A DNA stretch of 64,000 nucleotides from Kitagawia praeruptora (GCA_037693485.1 CM075349.1:119141501-119205500); one strand, 5' to 3'. Positions 48,444-59,085 are shown, numbered from the stretch's first letter. The notes: generated by a model from the letters alone, not told the origin. Program-made: numbers and translations.

Positions 48444-50285
48444 TATTTTTCATGTAGGTGCCTCTTGTTTCCTACTTTTTTATTTTGTACATGCCTCTTG
48501 TTTTCTACTACTTTTTTATTTTCTCGGAATGATTTCTCATGTGGACAAATTGGGACTGCCATTTCACCGTCTGTCCGTCTGTTCCACTGGAATTGAGTAT
48601 TTAGTAAATAATTTGAATTCGGAACGGGAAAATGGAAAGTGTATAAAAAATTGCTGACGAGTTTGGAGATTAGGATATCCTTATTTTCATATTATATTTG
48701 ATAAAACTAATTATTTTTATATATGTAAAATATAATATATGTATTTTAAAATTTAAATTTCTTAATCCATTAATTTTTTTAATTTTTTTCATAATAGAAT
48801 ATAATTTAATAATAATATTTTAAATTTATCTTTTATTATAAATTCAAATTGTTATTTAAAAAATGTTATGAAGTTAAAATATATATTATGTACCATGATT
48901 TAATCAAATTAAATTTATTATAAATGCATAAATTTTAATCGATAAAACATTCACCGATTTAGAACATCTCCATCCTGAGGTGATGTAAGGTCTATCTCCA
49001 TGGACCAACATAAATTGGTTAAATAAAAATCGTGAAGAAAAAATTATATTTTTCAAAGATATTTATTTATGGAAATTTAACTAATGATCAGTAGTCAAAC
49101 TGATGTGAAGATTTTAAAAAGAAGATGTTTGGGGTGCAACAAGAATTAAAGATTATCGAAACATTAATTTAATAGGTTTTTTCATCAATATTCAATTTCA
49201 AAAAAAAAATAGTAGAAATATTTTTATTTAAAAAGATAATTTGAAAAATACGAACTTATTTATAAAAATATGGTTTGCAACCAAATACAACTGTTTGCAA
49301 TTTGCAATCATATATGCAATCTGCTGTGCAATCATATATGCAACCAGATGTAACGTTGCATCCGATTTCAGCTAATTGCCGACAGTATTTTTGCAAATAT
49401 TTTGAAAAAAATGGTAAAATCGCAAAAAAAAAAACTTAGAAAAATGATATTTTTGATAAATTTTCTAATTTAATTGTGACTATCAACCTATTATGTACGG
49501 ATGGGTATTGGAATACTTCGAGATCGATGAGTGTTATTCCGTCCCTAATTTTCGTTTCCAATTCAATTTTTATTAAGAAATATTTTTCATTCCTAACCTC
49601 CAATTCAAATGAGTAACGGGAATTCTCGCGTAAAGTCTAGAAATTTTATTTTAAACAAAAAAGAATTATTAAATAATTTTAAACACTAATTAATGAAATT
49701 TGAAATAATTTTTCTTACGATATATAACGAAATTAGCAATTACAGTTATATTAAATGTTAAATTATCTTTTCATCACTATTAATCGAAAAAGAAGTACAT
49801 CTGCAATTTCAAATGTAAATATATGTTAACTCTTAAAATTTCAATTTGAGATTTAAAAATTACATGCTTTCAGTAATTCAGATGCATTGAATTAAGATTA
49901 AAAAAATTACTTCAAAAAATAATTTTAAATAACAAAAATGAAATTATTTAAGTACTAAAAAGATGAACATGTGAGATCAAAGTATCATTATGTTTCCAAT
50001 ATAAAGTATTGAAAATTCATATATATTATTATATGATTTTTTATTTTTTTTGAATAGAATATATTATTATATGATTATTAATATATATAATTACGTATTA
50101 TAGTTTGGTGAAATTGAGTCGAGATTGAGAATTGAATTGGATGGAAAAAATCGGGATGAGAATTGGAGATCGATCAAGGAGATACAAAAATTCCGGTCTT
50201 CTCCCATTTCCCAATTACCTTTAAAATTGTTTTAATTTTCCGGTTCGTATCCGAAATTTTTTCCAAATTCCCGCCACATTCAATA
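48444..50285. other. AT-rich spacer
   Basis: No gene. At 49270-49400 a small patch repeats GCAATCATATATGCAA twice and further TTTGCAA/TTGCAAT words; it has no recognised role. A 61-codon frame around 48408-48596 is a simple CYS/Phe-rich reading of T-rich DNA and is not supported. Confidence 0.5.
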
Positions 50286-51027
50286 CTCCCTCCGTCCCAC
50301 CAGGTTGTATACATTGGGGGACGGGGGCGTGGCACGCATTTTAAGATACATTTTAAGGATAGTTTCATAATTTATTTTTCAAATTTTATTTTTTTGTATA
50401 AAAATAGGTATGTTAAATTTTTATACAAAAAAAGAAAATTTTAAAAATAAGTTATGGAACTATACTTTATAGGAGCCTTAAAATGCGTGTCAAACAGTGA
50501 AAAAAACTGTATAGAATCTGGTGGGACGGAGGGAGTAGGGGTGTCAATTTCGGGTAATGGATCGGGTTCGGGTCGATTTTGCTGTACCCGGTCTAATTTT
50601 TGGGTTGACCCGAACCCGACCCGAACCCGAAATGTGTTGAAAATGTTCAACCCGAACCCGACCTGTTAGTACCCAATCAACCCGAAAATGATCCATTTTG
50701 ACCTGAAAATAATTAAAAATAATTAATTTTATTTATATTAATTAATTTTTAAATATAAATATTAAAATATGTATTAGTAATTTATTATATGACATATAAA
50801 ATTAAATTATTTGAATAATATGAAAATGTTTCACATATATATATAATTATATGATAAATTTATATAATTTATTATATATATTAAATTTTCGGGTCGAATT
50901 CGGGTATTTTGGGTCAACCCAAACCCGACCCGAAACTCAAAATACTCGACCCAAATTTGTACTTTTCCGGGTTGGGTTCGGGTCGGGTTTCGGGTCGTGT
51001 CAAAATTTGACACCCCTAGGAGGGAGT
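50286..51027. mobile_element. Stowaway-type MITE interrupted at its right end by a hAT-type MITE
   Basis: The outer MITE starts CTCCCTCCGTCCCACCAG (50286) and ends in the complementary CTGGTGGGACGGAGGGAG (to 50535), flanked by TA. Its terminal GAGGGAGT (50529-50536) is repeated at 51020-51027 on the other side of the inserted element, showing that the inner element came second. Confidence 0.8.
50537..51019. mobile_element. hAT-type MITE (about 483 bp, 8-bp TSD GAGGGAGT)
   Basis: Ends AGGGGTGTCAATTT and AAATTTGACACCCCTAG are inverted repeats of the CAGGGGTGTCAA type known from plant hAT MITEs, and an 8-bp duplication fits hAT. Subterminal regions are packed with GGGTCGGGTTCGGG words and their inverse on both sides (50560-50690 and 50885-51000), probably multiple transposase contacts. 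No ORF of note. Confidence 0.85.
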
Positions 51028-51222
51028 ATGAGAATCGATTCAGGATCGAGATCAAAAGGGCCGGAATGAAAATCCGTCCCTACTATCACGTCTTCTACGA
51101 TCACGCCTTCCAGAAACAGACCATTACCATAATCCAGTTAACAGTTGAAACACGCGGGAATCAAAAACAAAATACGTAGCACATTAATAAACCATTACTA
51201 TAATCATGGTTATAATTGAAAT

Positions 51223-51382
51223 AGGGAAATGTTATTTGCGGAGCTCTTTTTTTATTTCCAAAACTATTTGTAGCATAATATATCACAATTCACAATATGC
51301 AATACTTTGTGAAGGTAGGGATCATATGCTACAAATACAGCTCTGAAAATAAAAAAAAAGTTCTGAAAATAACATTTCCCTT
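51223..51382. mobile_element. Small foldback MITE
   Basis: GGGAAATGTTATTT at the left and AAATAACATTTCCC at the right, continuing inward with GGAGCTCTTTTTT/GAGCTG and a TTTGTAGCA/TGCTACAAA pair. About 160 bp that can fold almost completely. The superfamily is not clear. Confidence 0.65.
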
Positions 51383-51538
51383 AAAATACACGGTAAAGGA
51401 AAAGAATATAGCACGTTATGAATAGGTCATAGGAGTAACAACTGAGTACTGAGGCCGCACAAAGTTCCATGGCCCTGTATTAGTTTACGACTTCGGGATT
51501 TTGGGAACAGAGAGAAGATGAGTTGGTGATACTCCGTA

Positions 51539-51772
51539 CTCCCTCCGTCCATTATATATGGCATTTGACTTTTCTGCAAGTAACTTTAAGTGCTTTGAAT
51601 ACATAGTTAAAATTATTATTTTTTAAAATTTCTTTTTCTAAATAAAAATTAAAATATTATATTTTTATTCAAAAAAAGAAAAATTAAAAAATAATTATTT
51701 TAACTATGTAGTCAAAGCACCTAAAGTTACGTGCAGAAAAGTCAAATGCCTTATATAATGGACCGGAGGGAG
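51539..51772. mobile_element. Stowaway-type MITE with full-length hairpin (234 bp)
   Basis: Ends CTCCCTCCGTCC and GGACCGGAGGGAG with TA on both sides. The two arms are complementary almost to the centre (TGGCATTTGACTTTTCTGCA against TGCAGAAAAGTCAAATGCC), so the RNA or single strand would form one long stem, a possible small-RNA source. Confidence 0.85.
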
Positions 51773-51828
51773 TAGTATTTATTGAAATTAATGAAAATAT
51801 GTAATTTTAGAAAATATCTATTATCTAT

Positions 51829-52205
51829 CTATACTATAATATTATAAGTGAAATAGGTTATATTTGATTGTCGGTTTGGTTTTTTTTTTTTTGGTCACTT
51901 TTTTTTGTCATTCAATAACAACCATTAGATTTTAAGATAAATAAATGAGAATCGTTGGATCTAATGCTAAAAGAATATTCTTTTTTAATATTTAAATATT
52001 ATTATAGGTTCCAAGTTAGAATCCCACCAATAACGTATCTCTATTAAACATATATATTATTTTATAAACTACTATCACGAATTTAAGATCCGTCAAAATC
52101 ATATTATTAATTAAAACACTATCGTTAAAAATATTGTGCCACATGTATTATAATATTTTATTATCTTCCATAATTTATTTTCATACAAATTAATATATAT
52201 ATATA
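51829..52205 (+). repeat. Helitron-like repeat, left copy of a direct pair
   Basis: About 225 bp (51835-52057) recur at 56496-56716 in the same direction with about 90% identity by eye. Shared features are ATTATAAG(T/C)GAAATAGG, the TTGTCGGTTTGGT block and CCCACCAATAACGTATCTC. The opening TCTATACTATAATATTATAAG resembles a Helitron start. The pair brackets the TIR element at 52206-56032 and its neighbour MITE. Confidence 0.6.
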
Positions 52206-52251
52206 GCGTTCAGGTCCACAACCACCGTGGGTTGGACCAGCCACCAGGATA

Positions 52252-52357
52252 GCCGCAACATTTCAATGCGGCAGTAGGTCCGCAACCTTTCAATGCGGCA
52301 GAAGGGTCCGCAACCTTTCAATGCGGCAGGACGGTCCGCATCCTTTCAATGCGGCAG
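52252..52357. repeat. Four tandem CCGCA-N-TGCGG hairpin units, left end of TIR element
   Basis: Each unit of about 26-28 bp reads (GGT)CCGCAACCTTTCAATGCGG followed by CAG and a short variable spacer. The stem is CCGCA/TGCGG with a loop of about 9 bases. The four copies differ at few sites. Position just inside the TIR suggests transposase binding sites, by analogy only. Confidence 0.8.
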
Positions 52358-52524
52358 TATTCTTGTGAAAGTTAAATTAAAAATAGAAAAATAAGATAAA
52401 ATTCGAATTTAAATTCATAAAATTTAAAGTATTAATACTCATTAATTATACGATTAATTTTACATTAGATTCACTAATTTTCTATTTTTTGAGATTTTTA
52501 CATTAGATTAACTAATTTAGGAGT

Positions 52525-52863
52525 ACGGGTCAAATCGATAGTTGACCACGACTTTTACCTTCCAAATTAATTTATTATTTTTTGAAATATTGGGAATATC
52601 ACTAAATTAGACATATATTGATTTACGTGCGGTTGTATCGTCGATAAGTATTTTATAAAAAATATAAACAACAATCCGGGACAAAGCACTAGTTAGATAT
52701 ACTGGTCAAATCGATAGTTCACTACCACTTTTACCACCCAAATAAACTTATTATTTTTTCAAAACTTGGGAATATCACTAGATTAGACATATATTGACTT
52801 ACGTGTGGTTGGATCGTCGATAAGTATTTTTTAAAAAATAGAAACAACAATCCCGGAAAGCAC
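52525..52863. repeat. Direct duplication of about 160-170 bp behind the PMD gene
   Basis: Two copies (about 52525-52693 and 52706-52863) share GGTCAAATCGATAGTT, GGGAATATCACTA and GGATCGTCGATAAGTATTTT. The second copy contains the end of the PMD reading frame; the duplication therefore replaces the gene's normal 3' part. Confidence 0.7.
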
Positions 52864-55325
52864 TGTCCGGGAAGGAAACAACACACCCCCAATGATGTAT
52901 AAAAGATAAGCCCGGGTGTACACAAGGTCATCATGCTCGATAAACTCGGGAGAAGGCTTCTCCGGTTTCTTTTTATACATTTCCCTCAACCTATGAAGCT
53001 TCACCCCACCTAAATTGCAAAGAAATAAAAATTTAAGGTATAATATGCAAGAATTAAACAAATAAAGGATTAAAATGCAAGAAATTAGAATTCTTGGGCT
53101 AAAATGCAATAACTAGATAATTATCTTCCTAAATTGCAAAGAAATGAAAATTTAATGTATAACATGCAAGAATTAAACAAATTAAGGACTAAAATGCAAG
53201 AAATTAGAATTTATGGACTAAAATGCAATAACTAGATAATTATCTTCCTAAATTGCAAAGAAATGAAAATTTAATGTATAACATGCAAGAATTAAACAAA
53301 TTAAGGACTAAAATGCAAGAAATTAGAATTTATGGACTAAAATGCAATAACTAGATAATTATCTTCCTAAATTGCAAAGAAATGAAAATTTAATGTATAA
53401 CATGCAAGAATTAAACAAATTAAGGACTAAAATGCAAGAAATTAGAATTTATGGACTAAAATGCAATAACTAGATAATTATCTTCCTAAATTGCAAAGAA
53501 ATGAAAATTTAATGTATAATATGCAAGAATTAAACAAATAAAGGATTAAAATGCAAGAAATTAGAATTTATGGGTTAAAATGCAATAAGTAGATAATTAT
53601 CTTCCTAAATTGCAAAGAAATGATAATTTAATGTATAACATGCAAGAATTAAACAAATTAAGGACTAAAATGCAAGAAATTAGAATTTATGGACTAAAAT
53701 GTAATAACTAGATAATTATCTTCCAAAATTGCAAAGAAATGATAATTTAATGTATAACATGCAAGAATTAAACAAATTAAGGACTAAAATGCAAGAAATT
53801 AGAATTTATGGGTTAAAATGCAATAAGTAGATAATTATCTTCCTAAATTGCAAAGAAATGATAATTGAATGTATAACATGCAAGAATTAAACAAATTAAG
53901 GACTAAAATGCAAGAAATTAGAATTTATGGACTAAAATGTAATAACTAGATAATTATCTTCCAAAATTGCAAAGAAATGATAATTTAATGTATAACATGC
54001 AAGAATTAAACAAATTAAGGACTAAAATACAAGAAATTAGAATTTATGGACTAAAATGCAATAAGTAGATAATTATCTTCCTAAATTGCAAAGAAATGAA
54101 AATTTAATGTATAACATGCAAGAATTAAACATGTTAAGGACTAAAATGCAAGAAATTAGAATTTATGGACTAAAATTCAAACCTTTTTTATACATAGCTT
54201 TGCGTTCGGCCTCAGTCAACCTCAAATCATGCCACTGTCTTAGCCAATATGGAAGCGGTGCGGAAAGCTCCGTATGAGTAACAGCACGACCACGAACAGG
54301 CAATCCCAATATCATGTAAACATCCTCTAGAGTGATGGTGATCTCACCAAATGGGAAATGAAAGGTGTTGGTCTCTGGCCTAAACCTCTCCACCAACGCC
54401 GTGATCAATCGGATGTCGTTCTGGGGAATCGAGCGTGGGTTAGTAAACGCTCGGAAACCCCAGTCTGACAGCAAACTAACCTGGGTGTCATCAAATACCC
54501 AATCGTCGAGGTTGGCTGTCAACTGGTAGACATCCAACTTCTCCCGCTCACCCCCCTGCCATATGTGACTGCTAATATGATCATCCTGCATGGTCAAGAG
54601 GGACCTATCGAGAGGCCCGCACTGCATATCCATAGCATCTGCAATGTGCAAGATCAAAGAAATAAGGCACATTTCATAAACATGTACCAAAATTGGCTAA
54701 AATTATCATTCCATTAAGACATATTTAAAACATTAATAAATTAACACCGAATATAATTTATCAAATAAAATGCAGTACTAATATGTTAATTAATCAAAAT
54801 TCAAATTAATAAATCATATTAATTCATAAATTCGAATTTTAAACTCAAAAATTCAAATTAATAATTCAGAAAAATTCGAATTAAAATTTCCACAACTCAT
54901 AAAAAAATTATAATTATAATTTCATAATTATAAACCCTAATAATTCGAATTAATTCATAGTTTTAATAAAAATTCGAATAATAATTCGAAACCTAATTCT
55001 AAATTGGGCATTTCGAGCTAATTCAACCTAATTAAAGATGAGAAACCCTAATTTCAACTCAATTGAGGGTAAAAGCCCTAATTTCAAACTAATGCAAACC
55101 AAAAATGGGTAAAATTCGAACTATGAACCCTAATAATTCGATTTAATTCATGATTTTAACTAAAATGAAGCAAATAAACACCACCCACAGTTAAAAACGA
55201 ATCAAACCATGTACATATAATCGTCAGTAGCAATGTATATAGTAGTGCGTGTGTGTATGTATAACTACGTGCGTGTGTGTAAGTGTCAATTAGAAGATAC
55301 CTTGAGGAGGAAGATCGCCTGACAT
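52831..55325 (-). CDS. Plant mobile domain (PMD) protein, three exons, C-terminally truncated
   Basis: Exons 55301-55325, 54183-54638 and 52831-53009 join in frame at GT/AG borders to 219 aa. The product starts MSGDLPPQDAMDMQCGPL and continues with the PMD core: WVFDDTQVSLLSDWGFRAF, LITALVERFRPETNTFHFPF, GEITITLEDVYMILGLPVRG, then GGVKLHRLREMYKK and YTRAYLLYIIGGVLFPSR. This is the domain of the MAIN/MAIL proteins and of 'protein phosphatase 7 long form' proteins; host members help silence transposons, and related copies are common in plant transposons (established). Here the frame ends soon after FPSR in unrelated sequence, so about half of the usual domain is absent. No phosphatase domain is present. 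Exon 1 is inferred from frame and splice signals. Confidence 0.7.
53010..54182. repeat. 119-bp tandem array, about 9.8 copies, filling PMD intron 2
   Basis: The word AAATTGCAAAGAAAT recurs at 53012, 53131, 53250, 53369, 53488, 53607, 53726, 53845, 53964 and 54083, exactly 119 bp apart. Copies are over 90% alike by eye; a subset has alternating variants (GATAATTTAATG, GTAATAACT), a hint of higher-order pairing. The array is bounded by the donor (54182) and acceptor (53010) of PMD intron 2, and each unit repeats the intron's own 3' splice sequence TTTGCAATTTAG on the minus strand. Confidence 0.93.
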
Positions 55326-55458
55326 TCTCAACTGTGTGTGTAAATCGCCCGGAATCGCCTGAATTCGCCTGAGAGTCGCCTGGAAATCGAGCTCTGTGAT
55401 TAATTAGGTTCAGTTCGGGTCGCGGCAGCCGCAATGGGTGGTTGTATAAGTCTCCTAT

Positions 55459-55971
55459 CCGCATTGTATCATTGCGGTAATGATTTAAGGGTAAAAAAGT
55501 AATTCCATATTTTTATGTATCCGCATTGTATCATTGCGGCAGTGATATAAGGGCAAACAAGTAATTTTAAATTTTCATTTATCCGCTATGTCTCCTTGCG
55601 GCATCAAATTGGAGGGTGAAAACGTAATTTCATATATTTACTTGTTTCAATATTTCAAATTAACAGGTTTTATTAATTTATTATTTTTATTACTTTTAAT
55701 AAATATAAAACTATAATAATTTATTTAAAATTTTATGTAATAATTCAAATTTTATAAACATTTTTATATTTTATAATGTATTAATTTACCAATTTTTTTA
55801 ATTTTAATAAATAATAATAAAAATAAAGGTATAAAAACGTAAAATAATATTTAAGGACCTGAGAGCGACACCTGCCGCCAACGTTCAATGCGGCCCATTC
55901 CTGCCGCAAGTTTTCATTGCGGCATCCCTAAATTTTTTTTAAGTTTTCCTGCCGCAAGGGTTCATTGCGGC
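55459..55971. repeat. Six CCGCA...TGCGG hairpin units, right end of TIR element
   Basis: Units at 55459-55477, 55521-55540 and 55583-55603 lie just upstream of PMD exon 1, spaced 62 bp and embedded in a longer repeat (GTAAT..TAAGGG). Three further units at 55874-55893, 55903-55922 and 55950-55971 lie next to the right TIR. Stems are CCGCA/TGCGG or GCCGC/GCGGC. They mirror the four units at 52252-52357. Confidence 0.75.
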
Positions 55972-56028
55972 AGTGTACGAGTTGGTGGTTGTGAGCCTTT
56001 TTCCAACCAACGGGGGCTGTGGAAGGGC

Positions 56029-56032
<4 letters not shown>

Positions 56033-56112
<80 letters not shown>
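56033..56112. repeat. (TA)40 microsatellite
   Basis: Eighty bases of uninterrupted TA between the TIR element and the next MITE. Length is likely variable between individuals, and such runs are favoured insertion sites of several plant DNA transposons. Confidence 0.97.
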
Positions 56113-56116
<4 letters not shown>

Positions 56117-56492
56117 CTTGTTCTAATAGAAACTAACTTAGAATAGAAACTAAAAACTAAACCTAAATTAAATATTTCAAGCTAATCTAATGACCAAATT
56201 AGGGGTACCCCAATACAAAAAACGTTTAAAATTATTGGCTCTATTCAACAAAAAAATTTAAAAAATTTAAAAAAATTTAAAAAAAAGTTACTGTTTACGT
56301 GATGATGTGGCACGTGAACAGTAACTTTTTTTTATTTTTTATTTTTTTCATATTTTTGTTGAATAGAGCCAAGAATTTTATAAGTTTTTTGTGAAGGTGC
56401 CCCTAGCGGGGCCATTAAAATAAATGAAATATAATTTATTTAGTGTAGTTTCTAGTTTCTATTCTAAGGTTGGTTTCTATTTGAACGCTAGC
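56113..56492. mobile_element. Foldback MITE with 40-bp TIRs inside TA repeats (380 bp)
   Basis: Left end GTTCTAATAGAAACTAAC, then TTAGAATAGAAACT; right end inverse GTTCAAATAGAAACCAAC, then CTTAGAATAGAAACT. The interior is itself nearly palindromic: GGCTCTATTCAACAAAAA against TTTTTGTTGAATAGAGCC, around GTTACTGTTTACGTGATGAT...CACGTGAACAGTAAC. No ORF. MULE-like by size and TA target, not certain. Confidence 0.75.
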
Positions 56493-56495
56493 ATA

Positions 56496-56716
56496 TATAT
56501 ATATATTATAAGCGAAATAGGGCATATTTGGTTGTCGGTTTGGTATTGTTTTTTGGTCACTTTTTTTGGTCACTCAATAACAACCATTAGATTTTAAGAT
56601 AAATAAATGAGAACCGTCGGATCTAATGCTAATAGAATATTCCTTTTTTAATATTTAAATACTATTATTGGTTCCAAGTTAGAATCCCACCAATAACGTA
56701 TCTCTATTAAACATAT
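56496..56716 (+). repeat. Helitron-like repeat, right copy of a direct pair
   Basis: Same-direction copy of 51835-52057. See that entry for shared motifs. Confidence 0.6.
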
Positions 56717-56717
56717 A

Positions 56718-57835
56718 CTCCCTCTGTCCCATTGATTTGTTTACATTTCCGGACCAGTTTCCGACACGGATTTTAAGGTGTATCCTTTATTATCATACCT
56801 GAATCTACCACACATTAGTTAACCAATCAGAATCGAGAAATTATTTTAGGACCAATCAGAGCTAATTCCTAAAATTTAGATCTTTCCTTATTTACAATCT
56901 CACCCTGGCTCTTTAACCATGGTTAGTTAACACTTCAAATTTAAATACAATAATGATTTTATTAAATATATTCATAAATACATATATTTTAAATCAAAAA
57001 ATATTTCTAAAAAATCACAATTTTAATTTGAAATCAATCCCGATATACCATTATATATTTTAAATTAAATTTCATAGTTAATCTTCATTAATCAACCACT
57101 TTTTTAATATAAAGTCAATCACAATCATATTATCATAGATTATAAATTGATTTTTATAATATATATTGTACAACTATAATCGATCTTAAATAATTATAAT
57201 ATAACTTGACTAAAAATCTGAAAAAAGTTGGATTTGAAATCAGATTTTAAATAACTTGGATAAAACTCATACCTTCAAAAAATTGATTTTTTTTATAAGC
57301 TCAAAAATATATTTATTCATAATTTGTTAATAAAATTAATTAATAAATGCATATAAGCCAACACTACAAAATCGGATTTGAACAAAATTTAAATAGCTTG
57401 GATAAAATCCATATCTTCAAAAACTCAATTTTTTGAAAGGTTCAAAAATATATTTATTCAAAATTTGTTAATAAAATAATTCATAAATTCATATGAACGA
57501 TCACTACATATATTTTAATTACTTTAATTATTAAATATACGCTGTAAGAGTATTATTATTGGTTGGTGAATAAATTACAAATCAAAAAACTGAAATTATT
57601 TTAAAGGCAATCGGAATTTGCTTCTAAACTTTAAATTAATCAATCATATACAAAATTTTTATTATTTACCATGCTTATTCTAATTTACTAATCGTAGTTA
57701 AATTAAATTTAAATATAAAATATCTTGATTAAATAACTTCGCATATCACATGGTTTTTAATTTTAAAAAATTTCTACTAACCGTAAATATTATTTTCTAT
57801 AAATCCACATACAGTATATTACATATGGTTATATG
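56718..57835. other. AT-rich spacer starting with a MITE-like end
   Basis: Starts CTCCCTCTGTCCCATTGATT, a Stowaway-like end flanked by TA, but no matching right end was found nearby. Within it ATCTTCAAAAA..TTTTT..TCAAAAATATATTTATTCA-type pieces are repeated at about 57270 and 57415. No gene. Confidence 0.45.
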
Positions 57836-58224
57836 AATCAAGTTCTATGGAGACCTTATATTTTAGCAGAGACCGGAGACCATATATCAATCAAAACATT
57901 GCACAAACTAATTTATTGAAAATCATGTTCTATGAAATCACTATTTCATTTGTTTAATTGAAAATCTTGAAAATCATATATGTTTTACATGCAAATTTCA
58001 TTAAAAATCTTGAAAATCATGTATGTTCTACAAAAAAAATTCATGCAGAACGTATTCTTCTCCAAAACATGTTATGCTTACAAATCATATATAATTTTTA
58101 AGATTTTGAATGAAATATCATTGAACATTTTTTATAAATATATATGTTTTGCAATGTTTTGAGTGTATAATGTATACGGTCTCCACGATCTTCACTCAAA
58201 TATTGGTCTCCATAAAACTTAACT
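57836..58224. mobile_element. TIR MITE with GGAGACC ends (about 390 bp)
   Basis: Left AAGTTCTATGGAGACC...CGGAGACCATAT and right ATACGGTCTCC...GGTCTCCATAAAACTT form an inverted repeat of about 50 bp with GGAGACC twice on each side. The interior is AT-rich with three copies of a TTGAAAATCATGT..GTTCTA motif. No convincing ORF. Confidence 0.7.
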
Positions 58225-58586
58225 CATGGTTCTATATCTTTTAGTTATGAATTGTTTTTGAACATCCTTTATTATAATAAAGGATACTCGAATCTAACAT
58301 GTATTAATTAACCAATCACAAGATTGTGAATTATTTTAACATCAATCCAAATCTATTAAATAAACAATTAAACTTAATGTAACATGTTTCTCTATTGGAT
58401 CTAGATTCTACGTTTCAGCCAAGACTTAACCAAGTTACACTCAATAACAGTTAATTTTTTTTCATATAATTAACTAAACATAATAACTACTAATTTTTAT
58501 TTTAACGGTTAATTAATTAACAATTTATATAAAATAAAATTCATACAAACTAAAAAATAAAATTATTATATTAAACATTAATGGAA

Positions 58587-58966
58587 ATCTAAGCCGCTTA
58601 TTTCCTATTCCCATCAGACCTAGCCAACTCTGATAAACTAAGTGTATACATCAATTCTTCTCATGGCTAAATCATATCAATTTCGGTTAAGGTAATACTT
58701 TATATTTTTTATTATATGACAATCTATACTTGGACATATTATATTTTTATTTCGATTGTATATGACAATCTTTTTATCTAAGCCGCTTATTTCATATTCC
58801 CCACCAGACCTAGCCAAAGACCTAGCCAACTCTGATAAACTAAGTGTATACATCAATTCTTCTCATGGCTAAATCATATCAATTTCGGTTAAGGTAATAC
58901 TTTATATTTTTTATTATATGACAATCTATACTTGGACATGTTATCTTTTTATTTCGATTGTATATA
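58587..58966. repeat. Tandem duplication of about 189 bp
   Basis: Two adjacent copies start ATCTAAGCCGCTTATTTC at 58587 and 58776 and end near the GACAATCTATACTTGGACAT block. Identity is over 95% by eye apart from a 10-12-bp local repeat of AGACCTAGCCAA in the second copy. Not coding. Confidence 0.85.
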
Positions 58967-59085
58967 TGTATTTTATGTTTCGTGTTTTAATTATCCAATA
59001 AATTCAACAGAAAAACGTTTCTGACAAAGAAAATAGAAAACGATTAAGGTTATTATCATCCCCAGTCCGGATTCTACCAGAGTTA

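Larger units (their letters stand above)
52206..56032 (-). mobile_element. TIR DNA transposon (MULE-like) carrying a plant-mobile-domain gene
   Basis: Terminal inverted repeats of 31 bp (52206-52236 and 56002-56032) agree at 23 positions; the best core is TCCACA..CC.CCGT.GGTTGGA. Both ends abut runs of TATATATATA, so a 9-bp target duplication is possible but not provable. The interior has a spliced PMD gene on the minus strand (52831-55325), a 119-bp tandem array in its second intron, and arrays of CCGCA...TGCGG hairpins near both ends. I see no transposase, so the element would be moved in trans. The superfamily is a guess from the TIR and the possible 9-bp duplication. Confidence 0.65.

Noticed and set aside
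53012..54180. CRISPR-like regular spacing of the 119-bp units
   Set aside because: Units are contiguous tandem copies with no unique spacers, in a plant nuclear intron.
56033..56112. Tyr-Ile repeat protein across the TA run
   Set aside because: A (TA)n tract is open in every frame; no evidence of translation.
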